Origin: Tardibacter chloracetimidivorans
GTDB lineage: Bacteria; Pseudomonadota; Alphaproteobacteria; Sphingomonadales; Sphingomonadaceae
Direction of reading: 5' to 3'
Length of the DNA: 64,000 nt
NCBI RefSeq assembly: GCF_001890385.1
Contig: NZ_CP018221.1
Coordinates: 1,723,501 to 1,787,500 of the forward strand
Below are positions 43,833 through 52,942 of this stretch, in pieces. Numbering within the stretch: the first letter of the stretch is position 1; each line of letters starts with the position of its first letter. The notes under the pieces were generated by a model that was not told the DNA's origin, made no database searches, and was given only the letters and a program-made list of their open reading frames with translations. Made by a program: the position numbers and the translations under genes.

Positions 43833-45476
43833 TTACCGCTTTTCGATTAGGTGAAGCTCGACGGAGAACCCCATCCGGGTGATGCGCTCGGCAACCGCTC
43901 CCAACGCGACTTTGCTGAAGAACGGAAGGCCCAAGGTACCACTGGATACATACAGGTGCCGCATGACGCCGAACACAACAGCGAATTCACTAGGGATCAG
44001 CTTCGACCGGCCATCGGGCAGGAGTTTGGCGAAGCCATTCTTTGTGAACTTCTTTTCGCGCTTTTTCGCTGCTGCCCTGAAACCCTTCCGAAACACCTCA
44101 TCCGACACGAACGCTTCTGCCGCCACCAAGCCTTGGTTCCAAAGGTGGCTCAAAGGAGCGGAAGCGTGACCATCCTTCAAATGGATAAGTTGCTTGCTTC
44201 GCGATAGGAAGTCGCAAGGCTCGAGATTGGCACCAGCCGCTCCTTTCGGCGAAACCTTAGTCTGATCCATTGAAAGCAGATGATGCTCAGGCCCCAGTTC
44301 AGCGATGAACTCACGCTCGTTTTTGGCGGTCGTGCTCGCCCGAAACGCTGGCTTGAGTAGAACTTTGTAAGCATCCTCGATTTCGGCGTGATAATCACGG
44401 CTGATGAGAAACCATTGTCCATCAAACAAGACAAATATGTCCTTGTGCAGCGTCACCTCGTGAACGAAGCACGTATATAGCCTGCGCTTGTGATCCCGGT
44501 CACCTTCCCCGTCTGTGATCACCCGCACCTCATGGCTACGCTTGATTTCGGCCATGTTGGCAATCTGCGTGAAGCTCCCTTTGCGAAGCTCATCCACATA
44601 ATCTTCGATTGCGAGTTCGCCGTAGGCCATCTTGGGACCGGAGGGCAATCCATTGCCAAAGTAACCGATCTCTAGGTTCGCTTCGGGAGTAAGGACGTCA
44701 GGGATAGCGAGATGGAGGTCCGACACATTCCCATCGACCATCGCCTCGAGGTCTTTGAACGCCAAGGCGTCCAGTCTGTCAGTGAGCGCTCGGTCTGCAA
44801 CCGGCTGCACATGGTCAATAAAGGCGAAGTCTTTTTTATAGTCAGTTGCTTGGAAGAGGTTGAGGGCCTTTTCACACATCTCAGACAGTTTGCTTGGATC
44901 GAAAGCGGCGCGGAGGTGCAAAGCGTCTTTGCCAGCCAGAGCCTTGGCAAAGTCATCCATCTTAGGAGTGCCTGATGCTAAGCGAAGCAGGTTGCGATTA
45001 GCGTCGAGGTCGAACGCACTCAAATCGGTATCGCGGCTCGCCTGAACCCGACGCTGCATGACTGTCGTATCAAGACTGGCGCTGTCCAGAGTTCGGAGCT
45101 GGCTGCGCGAAACGCTGTTAAGCACCACTCGCAGACCAAACCCGCGTTGTATTGCGTCGTCTTCGATGGCATGATGACCTTGCCCAAAACACAAGGCGAA
45201 GAGCCGCTTGCCCTTACCTGAACCCACTTCCACTAACAGCACAGCGGAACAACTCTGAGTGCGTAGCCGCGCACGGACCTCGGGACTGTAGTGCGCCAAA
45301 ACGTTTGTCCACGTGGGTGGATTGGCAACGCTCTGGCCAATCAGCAGCGTTCCTTGCGAGCTTTCAAGCGGCTCAAGATCGTGATCTGCCTTGAGCGCCG
45401 TGTCGACGGTTATGCCCTTGCGCAAAAGTCGGAGAGCAAGGTTAACAGTAGGTTTCTTGGTCAAATCCGTCCCCAA
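43833..45476 (-). CDS. TIGR04141 (DUF6119) sporadically distributed protein
   Basis: 547 residues. The sequence matches my recollection of the TIGR04141/DUF6119 family: N-terminal VNLALRLLRKGITVDTALK, LFALCFGQGHHAIEDDAIQRGFGLRVVLNSV near 95, and LYTCFVHEVTLHKDIFVLFDGQWFLISRDYHAEIEDAY near 330. The family is patchily distributed, found in defence islands and of unknown biochemistry. The start appears to be TTG 45476, one base after the metallopeptidase stop, so translation is probably coupled. It is the last gene of the hsd block. Confidence 0.75.
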   Translation of the reverse strand: MGTDLTKKPTVNLALRLLRKGITVDTALKADHDLEPLESSQGTLLIGQSVANPPTWTNVLAHYSPEVRARLRTQSCSAVLLVEVGSGKGKRLFALCFGQGHHAIEDDAIQRGFGLRVVLNSVSRSQLRTLDSASLDTTVMQRRVQASRDTDLSAFDLDANRNLLRLASGTPKMDDFAKALAGKDALHLRAAFDPSKLSEMCEKALNLFQATDYKKDFAFIDHVQPVADRALTDRLDALAFKDLEAMVDGNVSDLHLAIPDVLTPEANLEIGYFGNGLPSGPKMAYGELAIEDYVDELRKGSFTQIANMAEIKRSHEVRVITDGEGDRDHKRRLYTCFVHEVTLHKDIFVLFDGQWFLISRDYHAEIEDAYKVLLKPAFRASTTAKNEREFIAELGPEHHLLSMDQTKVSPKGAAGANLEPCDFLSRSKQLIHLKDGHASAPLSHLWNQGLVAAEAFVSDEVFRKGFRAAAKKREKKFTKNGFAKLLPDGRSKLIPSEFAVVFGVMRHLYVSSGTLGLPFFSKVALGAVAERITRMGFSVELHLIEKR

Positions 45477-45477
45477 A

Positions 45478-46254
45478 CTACAGCGCTATCCGACCGGGAA
45501 GACAGGCGAACAGAACTGCATCTGAACTTAGAAAATCTGCGCCCAATTCTCTTTGGTGTCTATTGAGCCAATCTTTCGATTTAGTAAAATCTGGTTGTAC
45601 CATTGATAGATGTTTCCAAAAGGCCTTGCTATGTGACCGATGCCGCAGGTGCACCACTTCATGCGCCACTACATATTCCAGCACCTTTCGGGGCGCGAAT
45701 ATCAGGTGCCAGTTGATGAGCAAGTTGCCTTCCGGGCCGCATGATCCCCAACCGTGGGCGAAGTCGGCGATGCGGATCGACCGGGGGACGAGGCCGAACC
45801 GATTGCCGAAATCGGCGGCGATCTCCTTCACGTCGCGGCGGGCGCGTTGCTTCAGCCAGTGCTGCAACTCGCTGGCGACAAGGTGGTCGGCCTCCTGTCC
45901 GGCCCAATGCGGCAAATCGACGATGAAGCCGTTGCGGTAGGCGATGGCGATCCGCTCGGCATCGGTGCGGCGGACGGTGAGCGGCATCTTACGACCGCGA
46001 TAGGGTATCTTCGATCCGGTGATGAACCGGGGCACGGCGTGCCGTGTCGCGGTGATCCGCTCCATTTCTCGCACAGTGTTGAACACCCACTGACGCTTGC
46101 GCTCCAGAAAGCCTGCGATGTCGTCGTCGTTGTCGCTGGTCAGCGCCAGCACCTCGACATGGCCGGGCGTGATGGTTATGCGGCGTTCCGACGCCGTCGG
46201 CGACCGGCGAAGCTCGTAGGGGATTTCCTTCCGGCCAATCTGGAGCGTCGGCAT
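45478..46254 (-). CDS. YgjP-like zinc metallopeptidase (M48/SprT type)
   Basis: 258 residues of the YgjP/DUF45 family. The zinc site is HEVVHLRHRSHSKAFW near residue 190 (HExxH plus downstream His), preceded by WGSCGPEGNLLINWHLIFAPRKVLEYVV, the family signature. Members are frequently encoded with type I restriction systems. Its ATG overlaps the hsdR stop by one base (TGATG), so it is part of the same operon. Substrate unknown; regulated proteolysis of HsdR is a hypothesis. Confidence 0.88.
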   Translation of the reverse strand: MPTLQIGRKEIPYELRRSPTASERRITITPGHVEVLALTSDNDDDIAGFLERKRQWVFNTVREMERITATRHAVPRFITGSKIPYRGRKMPLTVRRTDAERIAIAYRNGFIVDLPHWAGQEADHLVASELQHWLKQRARRDVKEIAADFGNRFGLVPRSIRIADFAHGWGSCGPEGNLLINWHLIFAPRKVLEYVVAHEVVHLRHRSHSKAFWKHLSMVQPDFTKSKDWLNRHQRELGADFLSSDAVLFACLPGRIAL

Positions 46255-49200
46255 CAGGCCCCGCCCCCATAGGCGTGGATGGCAAACTCCTCGACCTTCT
46301 CGCGAATGGTCTTGGTTTCACCGATGCCGTGCTCGCTCAGGATCCGGCGGACTTGCTGGCGCAGACTGCGCAGGTAGGCTTCCATGTGCGCGAACGCGGG
46401 CTGGGTCGCGGCGGCATCGACATAGACCGCGCCGATGGCAATGGCCGCGCCCTGCACGGTTCCATGGTCGGCCTCCGGCACAATGGCTTCGATGATGCGC
46501 AGGATCGAGAAGGCGTTCTCGTCCATGCCAAGCTCGGCGTGCGCGCCCTGCTCGGTCTCGATGTCACCGGTCAGCCCCTCGAACTCGCGCAGGCCATCGG
46601 CGGCGGCAAGCTGGCCCTCCTCGAAGCGGCGGATGATCTCCAGCACCCGTTCGGAGAAGCGACCATACTGAGCCGGGTTCTTGTCCACCAGTTCGCGGGT
46701 CGTCCGGCGAAGCTCGGCAGACTTGCGGACGAACGCCTCCTGCAACTCCGGCTCGACCTTGCCCTCGATGGCGAAGTCATCAGCGAAGTTGGGGTCTGTG
46801 ATGTTGCGCAGCCGGATCGTGGTCGAGAGGCCAATGACATGCACGTGCGCCTCCAGCATGTCCCTGATCTTGGCCGAATAGCTGCGGTGGTCGAGGCTCT
46901 CGTCCTTGGCCATGGCCTGCGTTGCCAGCCGCAGGAAGGCAGCAGCCCATTTCACCTCGGCGGTAAAGTCCAGGATCGCGGGATCGGGCGACAGGTCGGC
47001 ATAGACCCTGATGAAGGTCCGGGTCAGGCGCTGGAGGTCGAACCAGTCATCTTCTTGCCCGCATGCGGCCAGCTTGGCGGCGGCGTAGGCAGCGGCCTTC
47101 TCGTCCATGCCCTCCAGCCCCATAGCGCGCTTCTGCGCGCGGTAGCTGGCGTGGGCTTCCTTGAGGTCGTTGCGCAGGATGGCGATGTCGCGCATCGCGT
47201 GCTCGACATCCTCGGAGCGATAGGACGCCAGCGCCTCGTCCAGATGGCTGGTGACGCCGATGTAATCGACGATCCGCCCGTTGGGCTTCTCGATCTCGCC
47301 CCCGTCTGGCTTCTTGATTGTGCAGGTGCGGTTGGTCCGGGCGATGGCTTGGAGGAGGTTGTGCTCCTTCAGCGGCTTGTCGAGATACATGACATGCTCA
47401 AGCGGCGCGTCGAAGCCGGTCAGCAGCTTGTCACACACGATCAGGAAGCGCGGGTCTTGGCCGAACGCCTTGAACCGCTTCTTCACGTCCTTCTCGGCAT
47501 CGTCATCGAGGTAGTGCGCTTCCAGCCCGGCGCGCAGTGCGGCAAGGTCCGGGTTCTCGCTCGGTTTGTTGTCCTCTTGGCTCTTGGAATAGACGCAGGC
47601 GATCATGGCATCGGCCTGTTCCTGCGCCTCACCGGCCTCCATGCCGCCGCGCACCAGATCGGCGGCGATGACTGCGGAGAGCGCGGCGCGGTAGAGGATC
47701 ACCGCTTCCCGGTCCACGACGACAATCTGCGCCTTGAAGCCGTCCGGCTGGCAGACGGTCTTGAAGTGCTCCCAAATGTCCATCGCGATCAGCTGGATGC
47801 GTTCCGGGTGCTTGGCGATGGTGGCCAGCGTCAGGCCCTTGCGCTTCAGTTCATCGCGCTTGTCGTCGGGCAGGTCCACGAACCAACGGTCGAACAGGAT
47901 GTCGATCTCGGCCTCGTTGATGGCCCAATCGGCTTTGCGGCCTTCATAGAGGATCGGCACGGTCGCGCCGTCGCGCACCGCGTCATCAATGCCGTATTTA
48001 TCGAGATAGCCTTCCCCGGCGATGGAGAACCGGGCGTAGGTGTCCTTGTCGGTCGATTTGATCGGCGTGCCAGTGAAGCCGTAGAAGTGGGCAGCGGGCA
48101 GCGTCGCAGACAAGAACGCACCCAGGTCCTTCTCCTGCGTGCGGTGGCACTCATCGACCAGCACGATCCAGTTGGCGGAATTGGGGATCGCCTCTTTCGA
48201 CCCGGCGAACTTGAAGATGGTGGAAAGCAGGATTTGCCCGTTGCCGCCCCGGTTCACCGCCTCGCGCAGCGCCGCCACCGATCCGCACTGCGTCGGGTTG
48301 GGCAGGCCGCAGGCGACAAAGGTCTTGCTGATCTGATCGTCAAGGTCGATCCGGTCGGTCAGCACAAGGATGTTGGGGTTGGCGAGGCTCGGTGCGTCGA
48401 GCGTCAGGTGGGTTTTGAGTTTCAGGGCGAGGAACACCATGGTCAGGCTCTTGCCCGAACCTTGCGTGTGCCAGATCAGGCCCTTGCGGTGCTCGCCAGA
48501 TGCAACCCGTTGCACCGCCTTGTTGACGGCGCGGAACTGCTGATAGCGGCAGACCTTCTTGATCTTGTTCCCCTTCTCGGGGTCCACCTCGAACACGATG
48601 AAGTGCGCCAGCAGGTCCAGCAGGCGCGTCGGTTCGCACAGGCACCAAAGGTCTTTGGTGAAGTCGTCGGGGAACTCATTTCGGTGGCGCGGCCATGCGT
48701 CGGGCCATGGGGCATAGAACTGCGAGGGCGCGCCGGTCGCGCCGTAGAGCGTCGCCATGCCATCGGTGACGAGATTGAAGGCATTGGGGTAGAACAGCCG
48801 GGGGATGTCCCGCTCATACTGCTTGATCTGCTCGAAGGCTTCCTCGGCCTTGGCCGTGGCCTTCAAGGGGGACTTGGCCTCGATCACCACCAGCGGGATA
48901 CCATTCACGAACAGCACCACGTCCGGGATGCGCGGGCGCTGCGTGGCGACGCGGAACTGGCGGGTCGCGTGGAAGGCGTTGCGGCTGGGGTTCTTGAAGT
49001 CGATCAGCGCAATCGGGCTGTCGCGGTTCTCGCCGGACAGGCGGCGGGAATAGGCGCCGCGCAGCTTGCGCTGCCACTCCTCGTTGTCGGACAGGGTGGA
49101 CAGGTCGTTATAGATCGCCTCGGCATCCGCCGCGCCAATGCCGTTGATCGTCCGCAGCGCGTCGATCAGAACGGGCTTGAGGATGACGCGGTTTTCCTCC

Positions 49201-49298
49201 TCGCGCATCGCCAGCGCCTGCGCCGGGGACAGCACCTGCCAGCCCATCGCTGCCAGCACGTCCAGCGCGGGCTTCTCGGCGAGGCGGTATTCGCTCAT
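46254..49298 (-). CDS. hsdR: Type I restriction enzyme subunit R
   Basis: 1014 residues. The N-terminal nuclease domain has IPDVVLFVNGIPLVVIEAKSP (Asp, Glu-x-Lys) near 125. The SF2 motor follows: Walker A QGSGKSLTMVF near 280, DECH box VDECHRTQ near 375, and motif III with GFTGTPI near 403. A C-terminal helical region contacts HsdM. It translocates DNA and cuts unmethylated invaders. It overlaps hsdS by 4 bp. Confidence 0.96.
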   Translation of the reverse strand: MSEYRLAEKPALDVLAAMGWQVLSPAQALAMREEENRVILKPVLIDALRTINGIGAADAEAIYNDLSTLSDNEEWQRKLRGAYSRRLSGENRDSPIALIDFKNPSRNAFHATRQFRVATQRPRIPDVVLFVNGIPLVVIEAKSPLKATAKAEEAFEQIKQYERDIPRLFYPNAFNLVTDGMATLYGATGAPSQFYAPWPDAWPRHRNEFPDDFTKDLWCLCEPTRLLDLLAHFIVFEVDPEKGNKIKKVCRYQQFRAVNKAVQRVASGEHRKGLIWHTQGSGKSLTMVFLALKLKTHLTLDAPSLANPNILVLTDRIDLDDQISKTFVACGLPNPTQCGSVAALREAVNRGGNGQILLSTIFKFAGSKEAIPNSANWIVLVDECHRTQEKDLGAFLSATLPAAHFYGFTGTPIKSTDKDTYARFSIAGEGYLDKYGIDDAVRDGATVPILYEGRKADWAINEAEIDILFDRWFVDLPDDKRDELKRKGLTLATIAKHPERIQLIAMDIWEHFKTVCQPDGFKAQIVVVDREAVILYRAALSAVIAADLVRGGMEAGEAQEQADAMIACVYSKSQEDNKPSENPDLAALRAGLEAHYLDDDAEKDVKKRFKAFGQDPRFLIVCDKLLTGFDAPLEHVMYLDKPLKEHNLLQAIARTNRTCTIKKPDGGEIEKPNGRIVDYIGVTSHLDEALASYRSEDVEHAMRDIAILRNDLKEAHASYRAQKRAMGLEGMDEKAAAYAAAKLAACGQEDDWFDLQRLTRTFIRVYADLSPDPAILDFTAEVKWAAAFLRLATQAMAKDESLDHRSYSAKIRDMLEAHVHVIGLSTTIRLRNITDPNFADDFAIEGKVEPELQEAFVRKSAELRRTTRELVDKNPAQYGRFSERVLEIIRRFEEGQLAAADGLREFEGLTGDIETEQGAHAELGMDENAFSILRIIEAIVPEADHGTVQGAAIAIGAVYVDAAATQPAFAHMEAYLRSLRQQVRRILSEHGIGETKTIREKVEEFAIHAYGGGA

Positions 49299-50482
49299 TC
49301 AGGCACCCGAACGCGACCGGAGAGGAGGTCGGACGTGATCGCAGCTTTGATTAATCGCAGGCGCTCCAGCGATGCAGCGTGCCACTCTGCAACAGCCATG
49401 AAACCATCCATGGTTGCCGCGATCTGATCTTGCTCTGCCCTTGTAGGCAGGACGATTTGCAACGCCTTGAATGTCGGCATGTAGATCGTCTTGTGTGTGC
49501 TGCCGCTGGCCAACGCCTTCCATACTGGTTGCATCCAGCGCATTAGATGCAAGAGATAGCGGTTGTTCAACTTTGGTGAGCAGATGAAGTTCGCGAAGTC
49601 TTGGCTTGTAGCCATTGACTTGGCCATGATCACGCACTTGCCGACCGTGGCCGTTCGCGAAAAACATACAGTGCCCGGCGGCAACAAGCGGGCTGACGAG
49701 TTTGCCAACCCGGCCTGCGTGATGCGCATTTCGGTCTGCTCGATGTCGGAACGCTCAAGGTTCTGTGTATCGTGAAGCGAAATCCACTCGACGTCGCCAC
49801 CGTCCCAATACTCGGGCTTCTTCCGGTCAGGCGTATGCCCGCTCTCCAGCCGAGCGATATCGACTAACCTAACAATCTGCCAACCCGCTGGAAGGCGGTG
49901 AACACCGTCTATCTTGCCGGTCGTCCAGCCGTTGACTGCCAGACTGTCCGCAATGAGATTGCCAGACTGGAGGAATGTCGCGAAAGCAGCAGCCTGTGCT
50001 GCAACCGCAGCGTCATAGGTCGTCTGTGTTGCCGCAATCGCCTCATCCACCGACCGCAGCACCTCGGCGATCCGCCGCTGCTCGTCGAGGGGTGGAAACA
50101 CCACATCGACTGCATGGACGTCATTCCGATTGAGCGTGGGGACACCCGTTCCCGTTGCGTAATCTTTCATAGGGAAATGCTGCAGGAAATAGTAAGTGAA
50201 TTCGGGATCGGAACCCTTGAAGTCACGCACATACAACGTGGTATTCAATGGCCAATACGCCCCCTGCATGAAGCTCACGTTCCCGATGGTCCCTGAACGA
50301 CCAGTAACAACGCCGGGACCGGCAAGAGGTGACTGATTATGCCACCCAACCTGCCCATTCGAGGCGATCACCGGAACAGTGCCCGGCTGACGATCCTGCA
50401 CCGGGAGGTCGTGGCCACGCTGAAGTTGGAAAAAGTCTAGGACATGCCCCAATGACCAATCGTCCGGCACCTCACCCGACAT
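49295..50482 (-). CDS. hsdS: Type I restriction-modification specificity subunit
   Basis: 395 residues from ATG 50482; it overlaps hsdM by 11 bp. Two target-recognition domains, TRD1 (about 1-120) and TRD2 (about 195-330, starting LPAGWQIVRLVDIARLESGHTP), are separated and followed by conserved helices (PPLDEQRRIAEVLRSVDEAI and PTRAEQDQIAATMDGF). They read the two halves of a bipartite DNA site, which cannot be deduced here. Confidence 0.93.
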   Translation of the reverse strand: MSGEVPDDWSLGHVLDFFQLQRGHDLPVQDRQPGTVPVIASNGQVGWHNQSPLAGPGVVTGRSGTIGNVSFMQGAYWPLNTTLYVRDFKGSDPEFTYYFLQHFPMKDYATGTGVPTLNRNDVHAVDVVFPPLDEQRRIAEVLRSVDEAIAATQTTYDAAVAAQAAAFATFLQSGNLIADSLAVNGWTTGKIDGVHRLPAGWQIVRLVDIARLESGHTPDRKKPEYWDGGDVEWISLHDTQNLERSDIEQTEMRITQAGLANSSARLLPPGTVCFSRTATVGKCVIMAKSMATSQDFANFICSPKLNNRYLLHLMRWMQPVWKALASGSTHKTIYMPTFKALQIVLPTRAEQDQIAATMDGFMAVAEWHAASLERLRLIKAAITSDLLSGRVRVPE

Positions 50483-51971
50483 AGCCAAGCCTCTTGAGGT
50501 GCCCGAACATCACGGCTTCCGCTTCGTTGCGCTTGGCGATCAGGTCTTGCAGCTTGGACACTTCCGCCGCGACATCGACCGCCTCGGCATCCGCGCCGGT
50601 CTGCACATAGCGGCTGATGTTGAGGTTGTGACCGTTGGCGGCGATCTCCTCGACCGGGACCACACGGGCCAGCTTCTCGACATCGGCGAAGGCATGAACG
50701 GCTTCGGCCAGCCTGCGGACATGTTCATCGGCCAGGAAGTTCTGCGCCTTGCCCGGCTTGTAGGTGGCATCGCCATTGACCATCAGCACCTTGCCGCGCC
50801 GCTCGGCAGGCTTCTTCTTGCGGCACACTAGCAGGGCGGCAGGGATGCCCGCTCCATAGAACAGGTTGGGGGCAAGGCCGACCACCGCCTCGACCACGTC
50901 TGCGGCCAGCATGGCCTCCCTGATCCGCCCCTCGGCCCCGCCACGGAACAGGACGCCGTGCGGAACCACCACCGCCAGCATCCCGACATCCTTCAGGCTG
51001 GCGAGCATGTGCTGGACGAAGGCCAGATCGCCATAGCCCTTGGGCGGGCAGCCATAGGTGTCGCGTCCGAACGGGTCGCCGTTCTGCCAGACTTCGTAGC
51101 CCCACACCTTTTCCGAGAACGGCGGGTTGGCCAGCACCCGGTCATAGGCCCCGATGCCTTCCACGAACTCGCGCGCCTTGGGATCATACCGCTTGGGGGA
51201 CAGGATCGTGTCGCCCTTGGCGATGAAGGCGTCGTCCACGTTGTGCAGGAACAGGTTGATTTCGGCGATGCCCCACGTCGCGAAGTTCTTCTCCTGCCCA
51301 TAGAGCGACAGGGTCCGGGCATCCTCGCCCCGGTCCTTCAGATACTGCACCGCCTCCAGTAACATGCCGCCCGAACCGCAGGTGGGATCATACACCGACA
51401 TGCCGGGACGCGGGTCGATGATCTCGACCATCAGCCGGACGATGGAGCGCGGGGTATAGAACTCCCCGCCCTTCTTGCCCGCGCCTTCGGCGAACATCTT
51501 GATGAGGTAGAGGTAGGCATCGCCCAGCATGTCGGCTGGAACATCGGCATTGCGCAGCCGGTGCTTCTCGAAATGCGACAGCAGCTTTTCCAGCAGGGCG
51601 TCAGAGAAGCGATCCTGATTGGCGAAATCCACATCGCCGAACACGCCGCGCAGCCGCAGGTTGGCATCTTCGATAGCCGCCAGCGCATTGTTGAGCCGCT
51701 GGCCGATCAGCGTGGACTGCTCGCGCACCGCCTCCCAGCGATGTTCCTTGGGGATGTGGAAGCGGTGCTCGTCCGGGTCGGCAGCTTCCTCGCGGTCGCC
51801 GGTCTCCGCCAGCAGGGCCTCGAACTCCTCATCCCACACGTCGCACAGGCGTTTGTAGAACAGCAGGCCGAAGATATACTGCTTGTAGTCCCCTGCATCG
51901 ACCGTGCCGCGCAGAATGTCCGCCGCGCCCCACAGATGCCGTTCAAGTTCGGCCTGCGATAGCTTCGCCAT
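50472..51971 (-). CDS. hsdM: Type I restriction-modification methyltransferase subunit
   Basis: 499 residues. An N-terminal HsdM_N helical domain (about 5-140) precedes an N6-adenine methyltransferase: SAM motif I DPTCGSGGMLLEA near 200 and catalytic NPPF in VLANPPFSEKVWG near 280. A GGGGGG run lies before the ATG. First gene of the five-gene block; its upstream gap contains an AAAAATCG/CGATTTTT palindrome. Confidence 0.96.
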   Translation of the reverse strand: MAKLSQAELERHLWGAADILRGTVDAGDYKQYIFGLLFYKRLCDVWDEEFEALLAETGDREEAADPDEHRFHIPKEHRWEAVREQSTLIGQRLNNALAAIEDANLRLRGVFGDVDFANQDRFSDALLEKLLSHFEKHRLRNADVPADMLGDAYLYLIKMFAEGAGKKGGEFYTPRSIVRLMVEIIDPRPGMSVYDPTCGSGGMLLEAVQYLKDRGEDARTLSLYGQEKNFATWGIAEINLFLHNVDDAFIAKGDTILSPKRYDPKAREFVEGIGAYDRVLANPPFSEKVWGYEVWQNGDPFGRDTYGCPPKGYGDLAFVQHMLASLKDVGMLAVVVPHGVLFRGGAEGRIREAMLAADVVEAVVGLAPNLFYGAGIPAALLVCRKKKPAERRGKVLMVNGDATYKPGKAQNFLADEHVRRLAEAVHAFADVEKLARVVPVEEIAANGHNLNISRYVQTGADAEAVDVAAEVSKLQDLIAKRNEAEAVMFGHLKRLGYVG

Positions 51972-52105
51972 TGACCCCCCAATGTTTCCTAGCGCTTACC
52001 CGAGCGTCGAGCATCTTGTTCCTAAGCGGAGACCGGCCGCCAATCAACGTCGCAAGATTATGAAACGGGTTGCACCGAGTAGGACCAATTGCGAGTCATC
52101 CGCAA

Positions 52106-52122
52106 AAAAATCGGCGATTTTT
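52106..52122. promoter_or_regulatory. Perfect palindrome between recombinase and hsdM
   Basis: AAAAATCG, one base, CGATTTTT. It could be a weak terminator of the recombinase gene (minus strand, T-rich end) or an operator upstream of hsdM. No promoter hexamers were convincing nearby. Confidence 0.35.
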
Positions 52123-52187
52123 GACAGATCTGTCCAGCTACGATGGCTCTCACGCGCGCGCGGCGAACCCTTCAGCGCTGGTGCACG

Positions 52188-52877
52188 TCACATGTCATTG
52201 CGCAAATCAGCTCCATGCTGTCGAAAACGGCGCTCGACGTTGCGGACCGTCGCGGGATGCCATGCACCGCCGCGTGCCGTGCGGATGCCTCGCGCAGCGA
52301 GCGCGTCGGCAATGCCTTGGAGCGAGTGAATACCTGATCCTCGGATTTGGAGAATGAGGGGACCAACATTTGCGCAAAAATCATCGGCGGCCGATTGGAT
52401 GGAAAGTCGAGCTTGCGCTCTGGCCGCTGCAATGTCTGGATTGCCGAGACGGGCACCCCTGGACTTTGCCGCTGCGAGGGCGACGCGCGTTCGCTCTCCG
52501 ATCAGGTCGCGCTCATGCTCTGCGAAGGCGCTCAAAACGTGGATCATGAGCTTGTTGGCGTGCGGATTATCGACTGCCACAAAATCCACACCAGTTTCGA
52601 TCAAGCGGCTCATGAAGGATACGGTGCGTGACAACCGATCCAATTTGGCAACCAGAAGCGTGGCCTTCTTTCTCCGACAGAGCGAGATTGCCTCCTCAAG
52701 AACAGGCCGATCGGAACGTTTGCCGCTCTCAACCTCCACCAACTCGGCGGCAATCTCTCCGCCGCACAGTTCAACATAGCGCCGGATGGCCGAACGCTGG
52801 GCGTCGATGCCCAAGCCTGACGCGCCCTGCCTTTCGGTGCTTACCCGAAGATAGCTTACGAAGCCGTTTTTCATCAT
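52188..52877 (-). CDS. Serine recombinase (resolvase/invertase family)
   Basis: 229 residues. The catalytic domain (about 1-140) has SYLRVSTERQGASGLGIDAQ with the Ser nucleophile (YLRVS), the conserved LDRLSRT and the long E-helix AFAEHERDLIGERTRVAL. A C-terminal HTH-containing DNA-binding part follows (SLQGIADALAARGIRTARGGAWHPATVRNVERR). It could resolve cointegrates, invert DNA or act on a res site. It has its own promoter with an overlapping palindrome. Confidence 0.92.
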   Translation of the reverse strand: MMKNGFVSYLRVSTERQGASGLGIDAQRSAIRRYVELCGGEIAAELVEVESGKRSDRPVLEEAISLCRRKKATLLVAKLDRLSRTVSFMSRLIETGVDFVAVDNPHANKLMIHVLSAFAEHERDLIGERTRVALAAAKSRGARLGNPDIAAARAQARLSIQSAADDFCANVGPLILQIRGSGIHSLQGIADALAARGIRTARGGAWHPATVRNVERRFRQHGADLRNDM

Positions 52878-52895
52878 AACTGATCCGTTTAAGAC

Positions 52896-52911
52896 CTAAA
52901 TGGACATTTAG
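52896..52911. promoter_or_regulatory. Operator/res-like palindrome before the serine recombinase
   Basis: CTAAATG, GA, CATTTAG: 7-bp perfect arms. It sits directly downstream of the recombinase -10 box, over the expected transcription start, so binding there would repress the gene. Confidence 0.5.
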
Positions 52912-52913
52912 AT

Positions 52914-52942
52914 TTTATACGAACGTGCCAATCCTTTACCAA
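52914..52942 (-). promoter_or_regulatory. Sigma-70-like promoter of the serine recombinase
   Basis: On the minus strand TTGGTA (52942-52937), 17 nt, TATAAA (52919-52914). It lies about 37 bp before the recombinase ATG. Confidence 0.55.

Noticed and set aside
46275-49427. 1050-codon open frame on the plus strand
   Set aside because: Fully antisense to hsdR, whose motifs are all present on the other strand.
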